Source of the DNA: Asterias rubens
Taxonomy: Eukaryota; Echinodermata; Asteroidea; Forcipulatida; Asteriidae
Length of the DNA stretch: 64,000 bases
Direction: 5' to 3'
Assembly: GCF_902459465.1 (NCBI RefSeq)
Contig: NC_047073.1
Span: 3,968,001 to 4,032,000 of the forward strand
The notes beneath the pieces were generated by a model that was given only the letters and a program-made list of their open reading frames with translations, was not told where the DNA came from and ran no database searches. Below, one piece after another: positions 13,301 through 62,193 of the stretch (its first letter is position 1; the number at the start of each line of letters is the position of its first letter). The position numbers were made by a program, and so were the translations under genes.

Positions 13301-16300
13301 CATTCACATTATGTTGGTGGCGCTGTTGCTGAGACCTCACAATAGCGCTGTGGCAGCCATGTTAGTTGTGCTTCATTATTGCATTGTGGGAGTAGTGTTA
13401 CCATGGTTACAGATGAGAGCATGGGCAGTGGCCCTGGTGCATGTATGGATGGGACAAGCTTCTTTCTTTGCTCAGGTTTGTTGAGTTTCTTTTTCTTTTA
13501 AAGGGTCTATGTACTTTTTGTAGGACAAAAAACACAATGTCCACAGATTTACACTCAACTTACACAGTTTGAAGATAATTATAGTAGAAAGCTTCCCTGA
13601 AAATATTACTTGCTGAGGTGCTGTAGTTTTTGAGAAATGAGTAAAACTTTTCAAGTATGTTAACATTTCACTTTAAGAAATTCCTTTAAAAATATTTTTT
13701 TTATAATAAAAGCGGCAAATGCCCATCAAACCATTATTCCCAGTGCTTGGTAAACATTGTGTTGCAAACGTAAGCCTGCATTGTTGAAGGCACTTGAGAC
13801 TAATGGTAACTACTGGTAACTACTAAAAACAAATAACTGACTTTGTAACAATCAACGGAGAGCTGTTGATAGTCAAAAAACATTGTAGGAAATGACTCCC
13901 TCTGAAGTAACAACGTTTTTTAGAAAGAGGTAGTTTCTTACTAAAAAGTTTGAATTTGAAAAAGACTTCCAAGCCTGAAAGCACACAAATTTGTGTAAAA
14001 TCACTGAAAATCCAGAGCAATGTCTACGCAGGAAGAATTATCTGCAATTGGAATGCACAATCTGATAGACTTTACTTTCCGTAAAGCTTCTTAGAATCAA
14101 ATTTGTAAAGATACAAACTGAAAACAAAAATTCTTCATGACTTCAAACCCAAATGTTTCTCAAAATGCTTTATACTATCGAAAGTCGCTGAACTTCTAAC
14201 CAAGTCCATTTTCATTGCCATTAATTTTAAAGCCATTATACACTTTCGGTAAACAGTATTGTCCAAGGCCCACACTTCGTGTATCACAACTTCTATATAA
14301 AATAACAAACCTGTGAACATTTAGGCTCAATCGGTCATCGGAGTTGGGAGAAAATAACGGAAAAACCCACTCTTGTTTCCGCGCGTTTCGCCGTGTCACG
14401 ACATGTGTCTAAAATAAATCCGTAATTCTCGCTATCGAGAATTTATATTGTTTTACTGTGTTCTCAAAAAGTAAAGCATTTCATGGACTAATATTTCAAG
14501 AGAAGTCTTTCACCATTACCTTCTGTAAACCCTGTAAATTATTTGTAAATCTGTGAATTCTTTTTTTTTTCTGTACCGAAAGTGTATAATGGTTTTAAGA
14601 GTGATTACCTTTAATAATGTACTATTTCTTGTAAAAAAAAGGAGTATTATTATTATAATGGCAAGATTAGCTTCCGACACCTGTGATAAATCAATTTCAT
14701 CATCACCCCAAACTTCAAGTTTCATTTCGTTTAATTCCCATATCTACACTTTAAAGACCGTGGACACTATTGTTTGTTAATTGTCAAAGACCAGTCATCT
14801 CACCTTGTGTTTATCAACATATGCATAAAATAACAAACCTGTGAAAATTTGAGCTCGATTGGTTGTCGGAGTTGCGAGATAAGTATGAAAGAAAAAACAT
14901 CCTTGTAACACAAAGTTGTGTGCTTTTAGATGCTTGATTTCGAGACCTCAAATTCTAAACTCGAGGTCTCGAAATCAAATTCGTGGAAAATTTGTTCGTT
15001 CTCGAAAACTATGTCACTTCAGAGGGAGCCGTTTTTCACAATGTTTTATACTATCAACCTCTCCCCATTACTCGTTACCAAGTAAGGTTTTATGCTAATA
15101 ATTATTTACCAATTACCAATAGTGTCCACTGCCTTTAATCACACAGGGTAATTCCAATAGTATTGCAACAGTAGATATATCAGCAGGGTACGTTGGTATG
15201 AGCTCATATGTACACTCTGTGGCTGGTTTGTTAACGTGTATCTCAACCTATGCTGGGCCTATACTATGGATGCTCAGTCTATTTGCCTATACAGCTAAAC
15301 ATCATTCACAAAGGTAAGCACAATGTAAACCACTTCTTTGAATTATAAAAAAAAAAACCCAGTGTGAACACAAATATTTTGTTTAACATGCCTGGCGCTA
15401 TACCAACTGAGTCATTAAGCCAAGACATGACAAAGACACGTGTTTATTGTTTAACACAGGTCTGTAAGCACAAAAAACTTGCTAAGCACGAAAAATATTG
15501 CTTAGCAGAAACTGGTTACCAGTCAGAAGTTCATAAAGTTTACACTGTTGTGACTGGTGACCCCCCCTCAGCCTTGCTCAGCAGTATTTTCTGCTCAACA
15601 GTGCTATGAAATTGGGCCCCTTGTCACCTGAGGCAACTTTTGCAGGCAACTTGGAGGCAACCTATGTGATGATTATACAGAAATGAATGGTGCACTAAAG
15701 GATTAATTCTCTAGAAGAAGGTCAGAGCATACTGATTGAAACATTGAGTTGAAACCAACAGTTCTTTTAAGAACCACCCCAACTCACCCCAACTCAGATT
15801 ATCATTACGTGGTGTTACCGCAAACATTGCTATATCGTATTTCCACCATGCAAAGTTTCAAATCCTACTATAAGAAGACGATCAGAGCATACTGATCGAA
15901 ACGTCGAGTTGAAACCATCTGTTCTTTTCAGAACCACCCCAACTCATTAGAGATAGTCATTACATGGTGTTACCGCAAACCTTTCTATATCGTATTTCCA
16001 CCATGCAAAGTTTCAAATCCTACTATAAGAAGACGATCAGAGCATACTGATCGAAACGTCGAGTTGAAACCATCTGTTCTTTTCAGAACCACCCCAACTC
16101 ATTAGAGATAGTCATTACATGGTGTTACCGCAAACCTTTCTATATCGTATTTCCACCATGATAAGTTTCAACTCCTACTAAAGGATTAATGTTTCATATT
16201 CTTATTCTTTTCTGTTCAGATATAGATCTGCCATACTGGAAGTCACCCACACACTAGCCTTGACTCGAGCCCTACCTCTAGCCTTTTACACCGTGCTAGT

Positions 16301-16463
16301 CTCTTTCCAGCGGTATCATCTATTCGTCTGGAGTGTATTTTCACCAAAGCTACTCTATGACACGATGCATACATATGTAGTTACTGCAGGCATTGCAGTG
16401 TTGTTGGTTCATTTGGGAATTATAAAGTGGTTAACGCATCACAAGATGAGCAAGACTTCATAA
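4372..16463 (+). CDS. PIGG: GPI ethanolamine phosphate transferase 2 (PIG-G / GPI7)
   Basis: The enzyme adds ethanolamine phosphate to the second mannose of GPI precursors in the ER membrane. Thirteen coding exons: 4372-4567, 5205-5395, 5655-5864, 6489-6677, 7374-7515, 8004-8222, 9128-9342, 9927-10214, 10589-10893, 11887-12063, 13103-13475, 15147-15313 and 16220-16463. They total 2916 nt (971 aa; the human protein is about 980), all GT..AG and in phase. Residues 8-29 form a signal-anchor segment with the family motif GFFP. The alkaline-phosphatase-type lumenal domain keeps its metal and nucleophile motifs: IDALR (Asp83), PPTVTMPR (Thr122/124), GLDHIGH (Asp228, His232), CGDHGMS (Asp277, His278) and GSHGG (His286). 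Exons 8-13 encode the multi-pass membrane region, including EEEHQTWYFL, IATVDISAGYVG and QRYHLFVWSVFSPKLLY. The last motif separates PIGG from PIGO and PIGN. The gene appears intact. The second ATG at 4361 is out of frame. Confidence 0.97.
4768..4832. other. Compact imperfect hairpin in PIGG intron 1
   Basis: The arms AGCCCCTCCTGTGTGGCCAT and the reverse complement of ATGGCCACACAGGTGGGGCT pair almost fully around a short loop; the stem is about 30 bp with few mismatches. It could be a minimal foldback element or a pre-miRNA-like hairpin. No second copy is seen in the window. Confidence 0.55.
5480..5612. mobile_element. Partial copy of the GC-rich 'gtgcgttcg' MITE
   Basis: It shares the stretches 'ctcttgccaggggctcaccc' and 'aaacgaacgcac' with the fuller element at 26180-26424. 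It lies in PIGG intron 2. Confidence 0.55.
5985..6110. mobile_element. tRNA-derived SINE fragment
   Basis: It contains 'gggattcgaacctacgac' (a reversed B-box) and 'tttgcaattctagagcagtg'. The same block recurs at 38090-38215 and, diverged, at 8300-8360. It lies in PIGG intron 3. Confidence 0.6.
6128..6308. mobile_element. Short TTAA-flanked inverted-repeat element
   Basis: It starts TTAAAGCCTGGTTCATATTT and ends AAATATGAATCAAGCTTAA, a terminal inverted repeat of about 22 bp. It is 181 bp with no ORF. It lies in PIGG intron 3. Confidence 0.7.
6699..6986. mobile_element. hAT-like MITE with 8-bp target duplication
   Basis: The ends TAACCCTGGGCGACTAGTGT and ACTGGTCACCCAGGCTTA are inverted repeats. 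The element is flanked by a perfect 8-bp duplication, GTAATAAC, at 6691-6698 and 6987-6994. It sits 21 nt past the PIGG exon 4 donor (6678). Confidence 0.8.
7003..7345. mobile_element. SINE-related repeat in PIGG intron 4
   Basis: It begins 'tgtatagcgctttatcacac' and continues with 'aggtgctgtggcacaatatg' and a reversed B-box-like 'gggactccaactcacactct'. The same blocks occur at 27280-27430. Diverged. Confidence 0.55.
7528..7546 (+). repeat. C19 homopolymer next to a 5' splice site
   Basis: An uninterrupted C run starts 13 nt after the exon 5 boundary of PIGG (exon ends at 7515). Its length is likely to vary and to be error-prone in sequencing. Confidence 0.9.
8362..8586. mobile_element. MITE family I, copy 1 ('ggcccaatttcatggct' ends)
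   Basis: It starts GGCCCAATTTCATGGCTCT and ends with a near inverted copy (AGCCATGAAATTGGGCCC), about 225 bp. A close copy lies at 55318-55574. It lies in PIGG intron 6. Confidence 0.82.
11296..11679. mobile_element. MITE family A, copy 2
   Basis: It has TTAA-flanked termini TTAAAGACAGTGGACACTAT and ATAGTGTCCACTGCCTTTAA. The internal self-complementary block 'atttcgagacctcaaattct' is present. It lies in PIGG intron 9. SINE-tail sequence ('aaggacacaagtgtcatgat') follows at 11690-11785. Confidence 0.9.
12266..12636. mobile_element. MITE family A, copy 3 (diverged ends)
   Basis: Termini TTAAAGACAATGGACAAAAT and ATAGTATCCACTGCTTTTAA. The internal sequence is the same as copy 2 except for a short deletion near the right end. 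It lies in PIGG intron 10. Confidence 0.87.
13498..13678. mobile_element. MITE family E, truncated copy
   Basis: It begins TTAAAGGGTCTATGTACTTT and shares 'ccacagatttacactcaact' and 'aggtgctgtagtttttgaga' with the fuller copy at 46570-47099. It lies in PIGG intron 11. Confidence 0.75.
13785..14005. mobile_element. MITE family B, partial copy
   Basis: It shares 'actccctctgaagtaac' and 'agaaagaggtagtttct' with family B copies at 22180 and 46084; the right half is missing. PIGG intron 11. Confidence 0.65.
14227..14598. mobile_element. MITE family C, copy 1
   Basis: It starts TTAAAGCCATTATACACTTT and ends AAAGTGTATAATGGTTTTAA. It contains the core 'ggctcaatcggtcatcggag' shared with families A and B. 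Further copies are at 17000 and 50943. Confidence 0.85.
14751..15138. mobile_element. MITE family A, copy 4, abutting PIGG exon 12
   Basis: Termini TTAAAGACCGTGGACACTAT and ATAGTGTCCACTGCCTTTAA. The right end stops 8 nt before exon 12 begins (15147), so the branch-point and pyrimidine region of that intron is derived from the element. Confidence 0.9.
15713..16190 (+). repeat. Three tandem units of repeat family P (about 156 bp)
   Basis: Units begin near 15713, 15870 and 16026, each with 'gacgatcagagcatactgat'. That stretch folds as a perfect CGATCAG/CTGATCG stem with a 6-nt loop. The unit then runs through 'gagttgaaacc', 'accaccccaactca' and 'ggtgttaccgcaaacc'. Copies also occur at 20066, 35290 and 52110. 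PIGG intron 12, ending 30 bp before exon 13. Confidence 0.85.
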
Positions 16464-16999
16464 CAACAGAGGCACTGGTCCTTGCCTTGGTGCCCCTCGA
16501 ATGTTCCAATAGAGGTTTACAACTTTCCTCATATAGGGGCCCTGAATTGCCCCATCACAACGAACTCGTTTGCACTAAGTTCAGAAAAAATGTAAACGGA
16601 GTGAACGTAGTGAACGTAATAGCAACTTTTTACGGTCTGGATATAAACTTCATGGGTGGGCTCGGACCGGTTTGATCAGGAGTGGTGCTTCAAAACTTTG
16701 AGCATGCCCAAGATTTGTGGGCGTCCATCTCGTCTGGCAGTTTGACAAAGTACGAGGATGTACTACGAACGTAATTGCCGTACTTGGATTGTACTAGGTA
16801 CTAGACGACATGGTGTGTTTGTGCATTAATTGGATGCAAGTGTGCCACAGACACCGAGTCCGTTTGTAGCACGTTCATCCTGTTCACAGACATACCCAAC
16901 TCTCATTCTTATACATAACTTTGACCAGATTTTAACTAACTAGGGTCACTCTTTAGACATTGTCCGGCCAAAGCTATCTGTTCCAGCCAGACAACAACC

Positions 17000-17354
17000 T
17001 TAATGCCATTATACACTTTCGGAACAGAAACAAAAATAAAAGTTCACAGATTTACAAATAACTTACAGGGTTTACAGAAGGTAATGGTAAAAGACTTCTC
17101 TTGAAATATTATTCCATGAAATGGAAACATTGAAACAATTCTCGACATCGAGAATTATGGATTTATAGTAAACACATGTCATGACACGGCGAAACGTGCA
17201 AAAACAGAAGTGGGTTTTCCCGTTATTTTCTCCCGACTCCGATGACCGATTGAGCCTCAATTTTCACAGGTTCGTTATTTTATATATAAGTTGTGATACA
17301 CGAAGTGTGGCTCTTTGGACAATACTGTTTACCAAAAGTGTCCAATGGCTTTAA
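17000..17354. mobile_element. MITE family C, copy 2
   Basis: Left end TTAATGCCATTATACACTTT, right end AAAGTGTCCAATGGCTTTAA, with the shared core 'ccgattgagcctcaattttc'. It may form part of the PIGG 3' UTR. Confidence 0.82.
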
Positions 17355-17994
17355 GATTTGTTTTAGGACGTGTTCAGATGTTTTGAGAACTAGTTTGGTG
17401 TGAATGAAGCTTTTCAAAGGAAAATTGGGTGGTGTAGCTCAAAAGCAAAGTTGCTCATAAAGATGACATTTCTCAGGAACTTTCTATTACGGATTTTCTG
17501 CTTCACTTTTAATTGTACAGTATTTAGAAAATACAAGTTGATGTTTCTGTCACTCAGTTGTATCAGAATTTATCAAAAGAAATCTAACAAAATATCATCA
17601 TTTATAAATAAACTTTATTTTAAACAAACAGTACACAAAAGCCTGAAACAGCTTATCGCTTCTTTCCGAGAGACAAATTATGCATTCCAAAGAAGAATTA
17701 ACCTATCTATTTTTTCATATTTTGTATTAATATCAAACGGTTTTGAAATATTTTAAAATGTATTTTTTTTTTTGGCAAACATAATTTCATATGCACATGC
17801 ATATTATGTGAACACGGATATTCACAAAGGTGCATGTAAACGCCGACTGGAGGCCGGTCTCCAGGCGTTATTTACGAGCCTTGAAGTGTGACGTTAGATG
17901 TTCAGGCTAGGGGCACTATGGAATGAGTCCCTCTAGCTGACCGTGTGTAGATATCCTACACCCAGCAGGGTGGATACATGCGCATTAAAAGTCT

Positions 17995-18018
17995 TATTAT
18001 TATTATTATTATTATTAT
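17995..18018 (+). repeat. (TTA)n microsatellite
   Basis: About eight TTA units follow 'gtggatacatgcgcattaaa', which may be the 3' end of a decayed SINE. Confidence 0.7.
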
Positions 18019-18682
18019 TTTAAACAAAAAGTATACCAAAGCCTTGAGACCATTTCAGAACTGACTCCGCGGCAGTACAGTTAATTACGATCCTATAAGC
18101 TAAAGTAGTAGTCCAGTGTATTGTCTATACCATCCGCCCTGGTAATAGTTAAAAAGCAGGACAGTTCTTTTCAGAACTGAGAAGTCTCCCGAACCTCCGA
18201 GGCAGTGGAATAAAGCAAGACAGTTCTCTAAGAACAAACTCTACCTGGCAAGTAGATACACACATGGTGTTACCGCAACCAAATATACATTATTATTATC
18301 CCTGGAATATTTCTAAGAACACTTCCTTTATTGTCTTCTCTCCTTTAAGTTCTTGGTTTGTACAGCGAGTAAGGTTGCTTTTCCGAGAGCCCTTGGCTTC
18401 AAACCATTGGTTTTACACCATCAGTTACTATAGACGATGTGACCTCTGACGTCACACGAAAACCATAACATGATTCGCGCGCATACCGCCAGGCAAAACC
18501 TTTTGTGTTTTGGCAGCCAGCTAGAAAGTGTATGCAATCTTGCCATGACTACGTGTCTTTTTTCCCGGCGAAACACGACGTATACAGTGTTATTTTTCAA
18601 CAGAGGGCCGTTTTGAATGTAAACATAGGTCACATCGTCTATAGAATGAACTTTTTTAAAGCTTACGATAAATGTAGATTGC

Positions 18683-40334
<21,652 letters not shown>

Positions 40335-40964
40335 ATTAGACAGGTACCATGAAATGAGTTGTTAATTTATTACGTAAATCGGATAGCGTTACCAGACTTT
40401 AACAACATTGATTAATAGCGCCACCAACGACCATCGTGCGTCTGACTTTTTAAATACCCACACCCGCCCCGCCCCCCACCACACACCCCTTTGTTGGTCA
40501 AAAATATGACATAAAGTATTATTTTCAATCCAAGATTGTCTTGAACTTGAGATATAAACTCTAGCTACTTACCCATCAGCCTGTAACGATTATCTTTTAA
40601 ATTTCTAAAAGTGTTTAGGAGTCTCCAAAGTATTTATCTCTAAAATATTTCAGACTACAAAAAAAAAGGTACAAACTTCTTCAGTTAGGAAGACTTTACC
40701 AAATAAATAATGATTTAATGACTTAAGCACTCCCTACTTGACGCTCACCTGTCAAGTTTATTATACTTTTTTATACCCATTAATGCAAGTCGCCAGACAC
40801 ACGAGGCCTAAAGGCCACTTCAAGGTGTGGGCTACAATTATTTTTGTCCAGAGCCCTTTGCCACCTACTCCAAGGGCTGAAACAGTCCAGACGGATGTAG
40901 GCTTGGGTATCATCAATTCGAAGCCTGGCCGGTAGAGCAGAAAGCACTACCTCCCCAATTTTAT

Positions 40965-41060
40965 GTAGCAAGTGTCACGACCGGGATTCGAACCCACACT
41001 CTGCTGGTCAAACACCAGAGCTTGAATCCGGTGCTCTTAACCGCTCGGCCATGACACGCC
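40965..41060. mobile_element. SINE 3' part
   Basis: 'caagtgtcacgaccgggatt' through 'ttaaccgctcggccatgaca', the same tail as at 25170-25268 and 56280-56372. Confidence 0.75.
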
Positions 41061-41758
41061 ACCAAAAGAAAACAGGCAAATGGGACAGAGGGTTGTATGC
41101 ATCAACAAACAGGAAGCACAAATTGCACACATTATTACTTTAAGTTTCAAAATAATTTATTTAATTTTGTGAAGCCATGAATATAAGATCGCTGGATCTA
41201 ATTAAAATTAACTAATTCTACCAATCGTCCAAATCATTCCCCACTCCCAAGTGAACTGAAAACTAAAACACAAAAGTGACAATAAACTTCTCGTTCATAA
41301 TTTCTTTTTACAGAGTTGGCCTAATCCATGAACCCTGACAATTAATTTGTTTCATACCATTATTTAATATCACTGAACCCCACCCCTCATGGAGTAAATA
41401 CAGATTTTCCTGGTTCTTTTAACGGTGAAAGAGTGGCCTCTTTCACCTTCAATAGCCGTATCAGGATTAGCCCCTCCCATTTGTTCCTTTAGCTATTTAC
41501 GTTGTTTGTGTGTTTTTTGTTTGTTTAACTTCCAAACAAGCCATGCACACTATTCATTCTGATTTGATTGAAAATCTAAAGATGAACAAAAACAGTTTCT
41601 GCAACCTTAAAAAAAAAAGTGACAGAAATATCCAAACACCATTTTCAAATTCAATTGATTCAAAGAACAACCCTGTACAAAATAACACTTCATAACTCTC
41701 AGCTAGTATATTCAACATATCTGTTTAGAAGCTTTATTCTTTTCAAAGGCCAAACTTT

Positions 41759-41911
41759 GGAGGTAACTGAATTGGCGGCTACAGCTTATGGCTACAGCTG
41801 TTGCTAATGATGTTGCTAAGGATGTCCTATACTTCAATGCATGATGACGCAGCTAGCCGTAGCCTGTAGCCGTAGTCGCCAATCCGGATTACAGCCTTCA
41901 GTTACACTGTA
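41759..41911. mobile_element. Foldback element
   Basis: 'gaggtaactgaattggcgg' is mirrored by 'cgccaatccgg' with 'cttcagttac'. The internal 'gctacagc' and 'gtagcc' motifs also pair. Single copy here. Confidence 0.55.
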
Positions 41912-42843
41912 GCAAAAACAAAATGAAGGTTTAGGTAAAAGCACCACTGATTTGATGAAATAAAACATCTCAGATTTAATTAGACATGGGAAAGAGGGTA
42001 TCAACAGGGGTATATTATATCTTGCTTAAGTTTTTTTTAATTTGTGCAACATGTTTAGATCTGGTTGAAAACTAATAAATATTAATTGAAATCTTTCTGT
42101 GGTAAAATGTACATACATTTTGATAAAATGTACATACATTTTGTTTAAATTGTATTAACTAGTCCAATTTGTGCTTTTTTTGGGAGGACTTGTTTTTAAT
42201 ATTGTAAGCATGTCACATTAGCTTTGCTCTACAATCCTATTGACCGTGATATGTTTTCTAAACCTAGATAAATATCTCCATGAGTTTTATAGCTTAAAAA
42301 TGGCATATCTAACTTTTTCAAAGGGCAATATTTCATAGGTCTGTGGGATCAGGATGGTCACGACATGTTTCCCTGCCTTTCAACCCCGTCGGACCCTAGT
42401 TCAAATCCTACCCGGAGCTTTGCATGGTTTGAGTTTTCAGTCCCTACCTGGGCCCAATTTCATGGTTCTGCTTACTGTAGAAGTCTGTGCTTACCACCCA
42501 CAGAATCACACTTAATATAGACCATTAGCATGCTGCCACCATATTGGTCAAGTTCCCTGAATCCAAAAACAGTAATGAATGCTTTTACTCGTTGTACAAA
42601 AAGGAACCAGACTGTTTCTCCTACTAGCCTCGGTTTGGTTACACTGATGTGGGTGAAAAAAAATCAAGATGGCCACATCCTGATAAAGGCTTTATACTTC
42701 ACTAAAAAAACAGTTAATTAAAAAGTTTCGAAGTAAACAATTCAAAAATGACATTCTAGCAAAAAATGATTACTGGTTGCTCTCCCTTGAATGACAATTG
42801 ACCAATCACAGTCAGACTTAGTGACCACAACTTTAATTTAATC

Positions 42844-42903
42844 AAGTAAGGTTTTATGCTAGTATTACCTTGAGTAATTACCAGTAGTGTCCACTGCCTT
42901 TAA
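42844..42903. mobile_element. MITE family A, terminal remnant
   Basis: Only the last 60 bp of the family remain: 'aaggttttatgctagtatta' to 'gtgtccactgcctttaa'. Confidence 0.7.
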
Positions 42904-43082
42904 GTGTCTCCTTTGAATGGGCTGTGGATGTGACATAGCCACTGCAAGGTGTTGAAGCATACAAATAGATATACGACCATATTACTAATTTTTATTACTG
43001 GATTATTACATTAAAGGAATGTACATAGTACAATAATATGGTAACACATTTAGCAGTTTGAGGAGCTTGATATACATTTAAT

Positions 43083-43452
43083 TAAGCTTGGGCGATATCG
43101 ATTTATTTTATTCACGATATATCGCCGACAATATATCGCGATATTTGATATAATCGCGATTAATGAAATTTGACATCATCAGTCTTCAAACTCCAAGTGA
43201 AAGTTGTAGAAGAGACAGTCATAGCTTAAGAGAGGTGTTCTAATGACCTATTCTTCTGGTTTTACTCCAAACCTATTGGGTGCAAGATGTCTCAGCTAGC
43301 AAATACTAGCAGATATTGCGATATATCACGATTATCGTGATATATCGCGATATATCGCGATATATCGATTAAAACCAAATCCATCCGATATCGAAATCGT
43401 TTCCAAATTAATATCGCGATATTCGATAATATCATGATATCGCCCAAGCTTA
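43083..43452. mobile_element. hAT-like family F, copy 2 (inverted relative to copy 1)
   Basis: Same termini as copy 1, flanked by a different 8-bp duplication, CATTTAAT (43075-43082, 43453-43460). It is about 370 bp and highly similar to copy 1, so a recent or coupled amplification is likely. Confidence 0.9.
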
Positions 43453-44147
43453 CATTTAATCGCTTGGTAGACTAAGTAAACCAATTTGAACAAATTTGTT
43501 TAGACAAAATATTACACAGTCCTAATGTTTTGAGAGAATTATAATTTATTTTGATAATTTTACGACAGCTAAGATTTAGAGGAACTCTATGAAATTTTCA
43601 TGAAAGGGACAAATCTATTTACAAGTTATGCTTGTTTGATGAAAAATAATAAAAAAATTACAATTTTTAAAAAAAGATGCATTTTAAAAGCTCAATAAAT
43701 AACTTGGATTTGGATAGTCTTGACTGGCACGATTTTTTTGGTCAACGTAGTCGCCGATATGGCAACACAAAATACTTGATGGAGATCGACAGTGTTTGAT
43801 TCGTCCAGAGGAAGGAAAACCAGGGGGCCTGTAGAGAAAAACCCTTGTGGCATAGGAGATAACCAATGCACAACTCTACACACACATGGCCCTGGCGGGG
43901 ATTCGAACCAGGTTAACAGTGGTGAGAGGTGAGCGCTTATAAGCATTAGCCACCATAAAGTGGAATAATTAAATAGGATATAGACCCTAAAAGTAACTCA
44001 AAGCCGAATCACTCAAACTCATAAAGGTAACAATTCTGGCACGGTATTGTCACAAAGATATATCCACTAGATGATACATGTAGTTGCACTCAATGAGTAC
44101 TAATAGTCACTGAAGGTTGTGAGTTGCTTCAAGCGAGGGCTCACTCC

Positions 44148-62193
<18,046 letters not shown>

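Larger units (their letters stand above)
16464..18682. other. Spacer between the convergent 3' ends of PIGG and HECTD3
   Basis: It must hold both 3' UTRs. Candidate poly(A) signals are AATAAA near 17605 for PIGG and, on the minus strand, AATAAA at 18332-18327 for HECTD3; neither is proven. It contains MITE family C copy 2 (17000-17354) and a (TTA)n run (17995-18018). The AT-rich stretch 17400-17756 is open in one frame but has no recognisable protein. Confidence 0.5.
40335..44147. other. Spacer between HECTD3 5' end and membralin 3' end
   Basis: It contains the HECTD3 promoter side and the membralin 3' UTR, for which a minus-strand AATAAA at 43550-43545 is one candidate poly(A) signal. Repeats seen: a SINE tail (40965-41060), a foldback (41759-41911), a family A remnant (42844-42903), a family F element (43083-43452) and a SINE-like block near 43880-43960. 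No further gene seen. Confidence 0.5.

Noticed and set aside
15713..16190. Hammerhead ribozyme in repeat family P (GAAAC next to a CTGAT stem)
   Set aside because: The CTGATGA core and a proper stem II between it and GAAA are missing.
15713..16190. CRISPR-like array
   Set aside because: Three units of about 156 bp with no short unique spacers; it is a tandem eukaryotic repeat.
17400..17756. 118-codon open frame on the plus strand after PIGG
   Set aside because: AT-rich, rich in F, I, K and N, with no recognisable motif, and it lies in the PIGG 3' flank.
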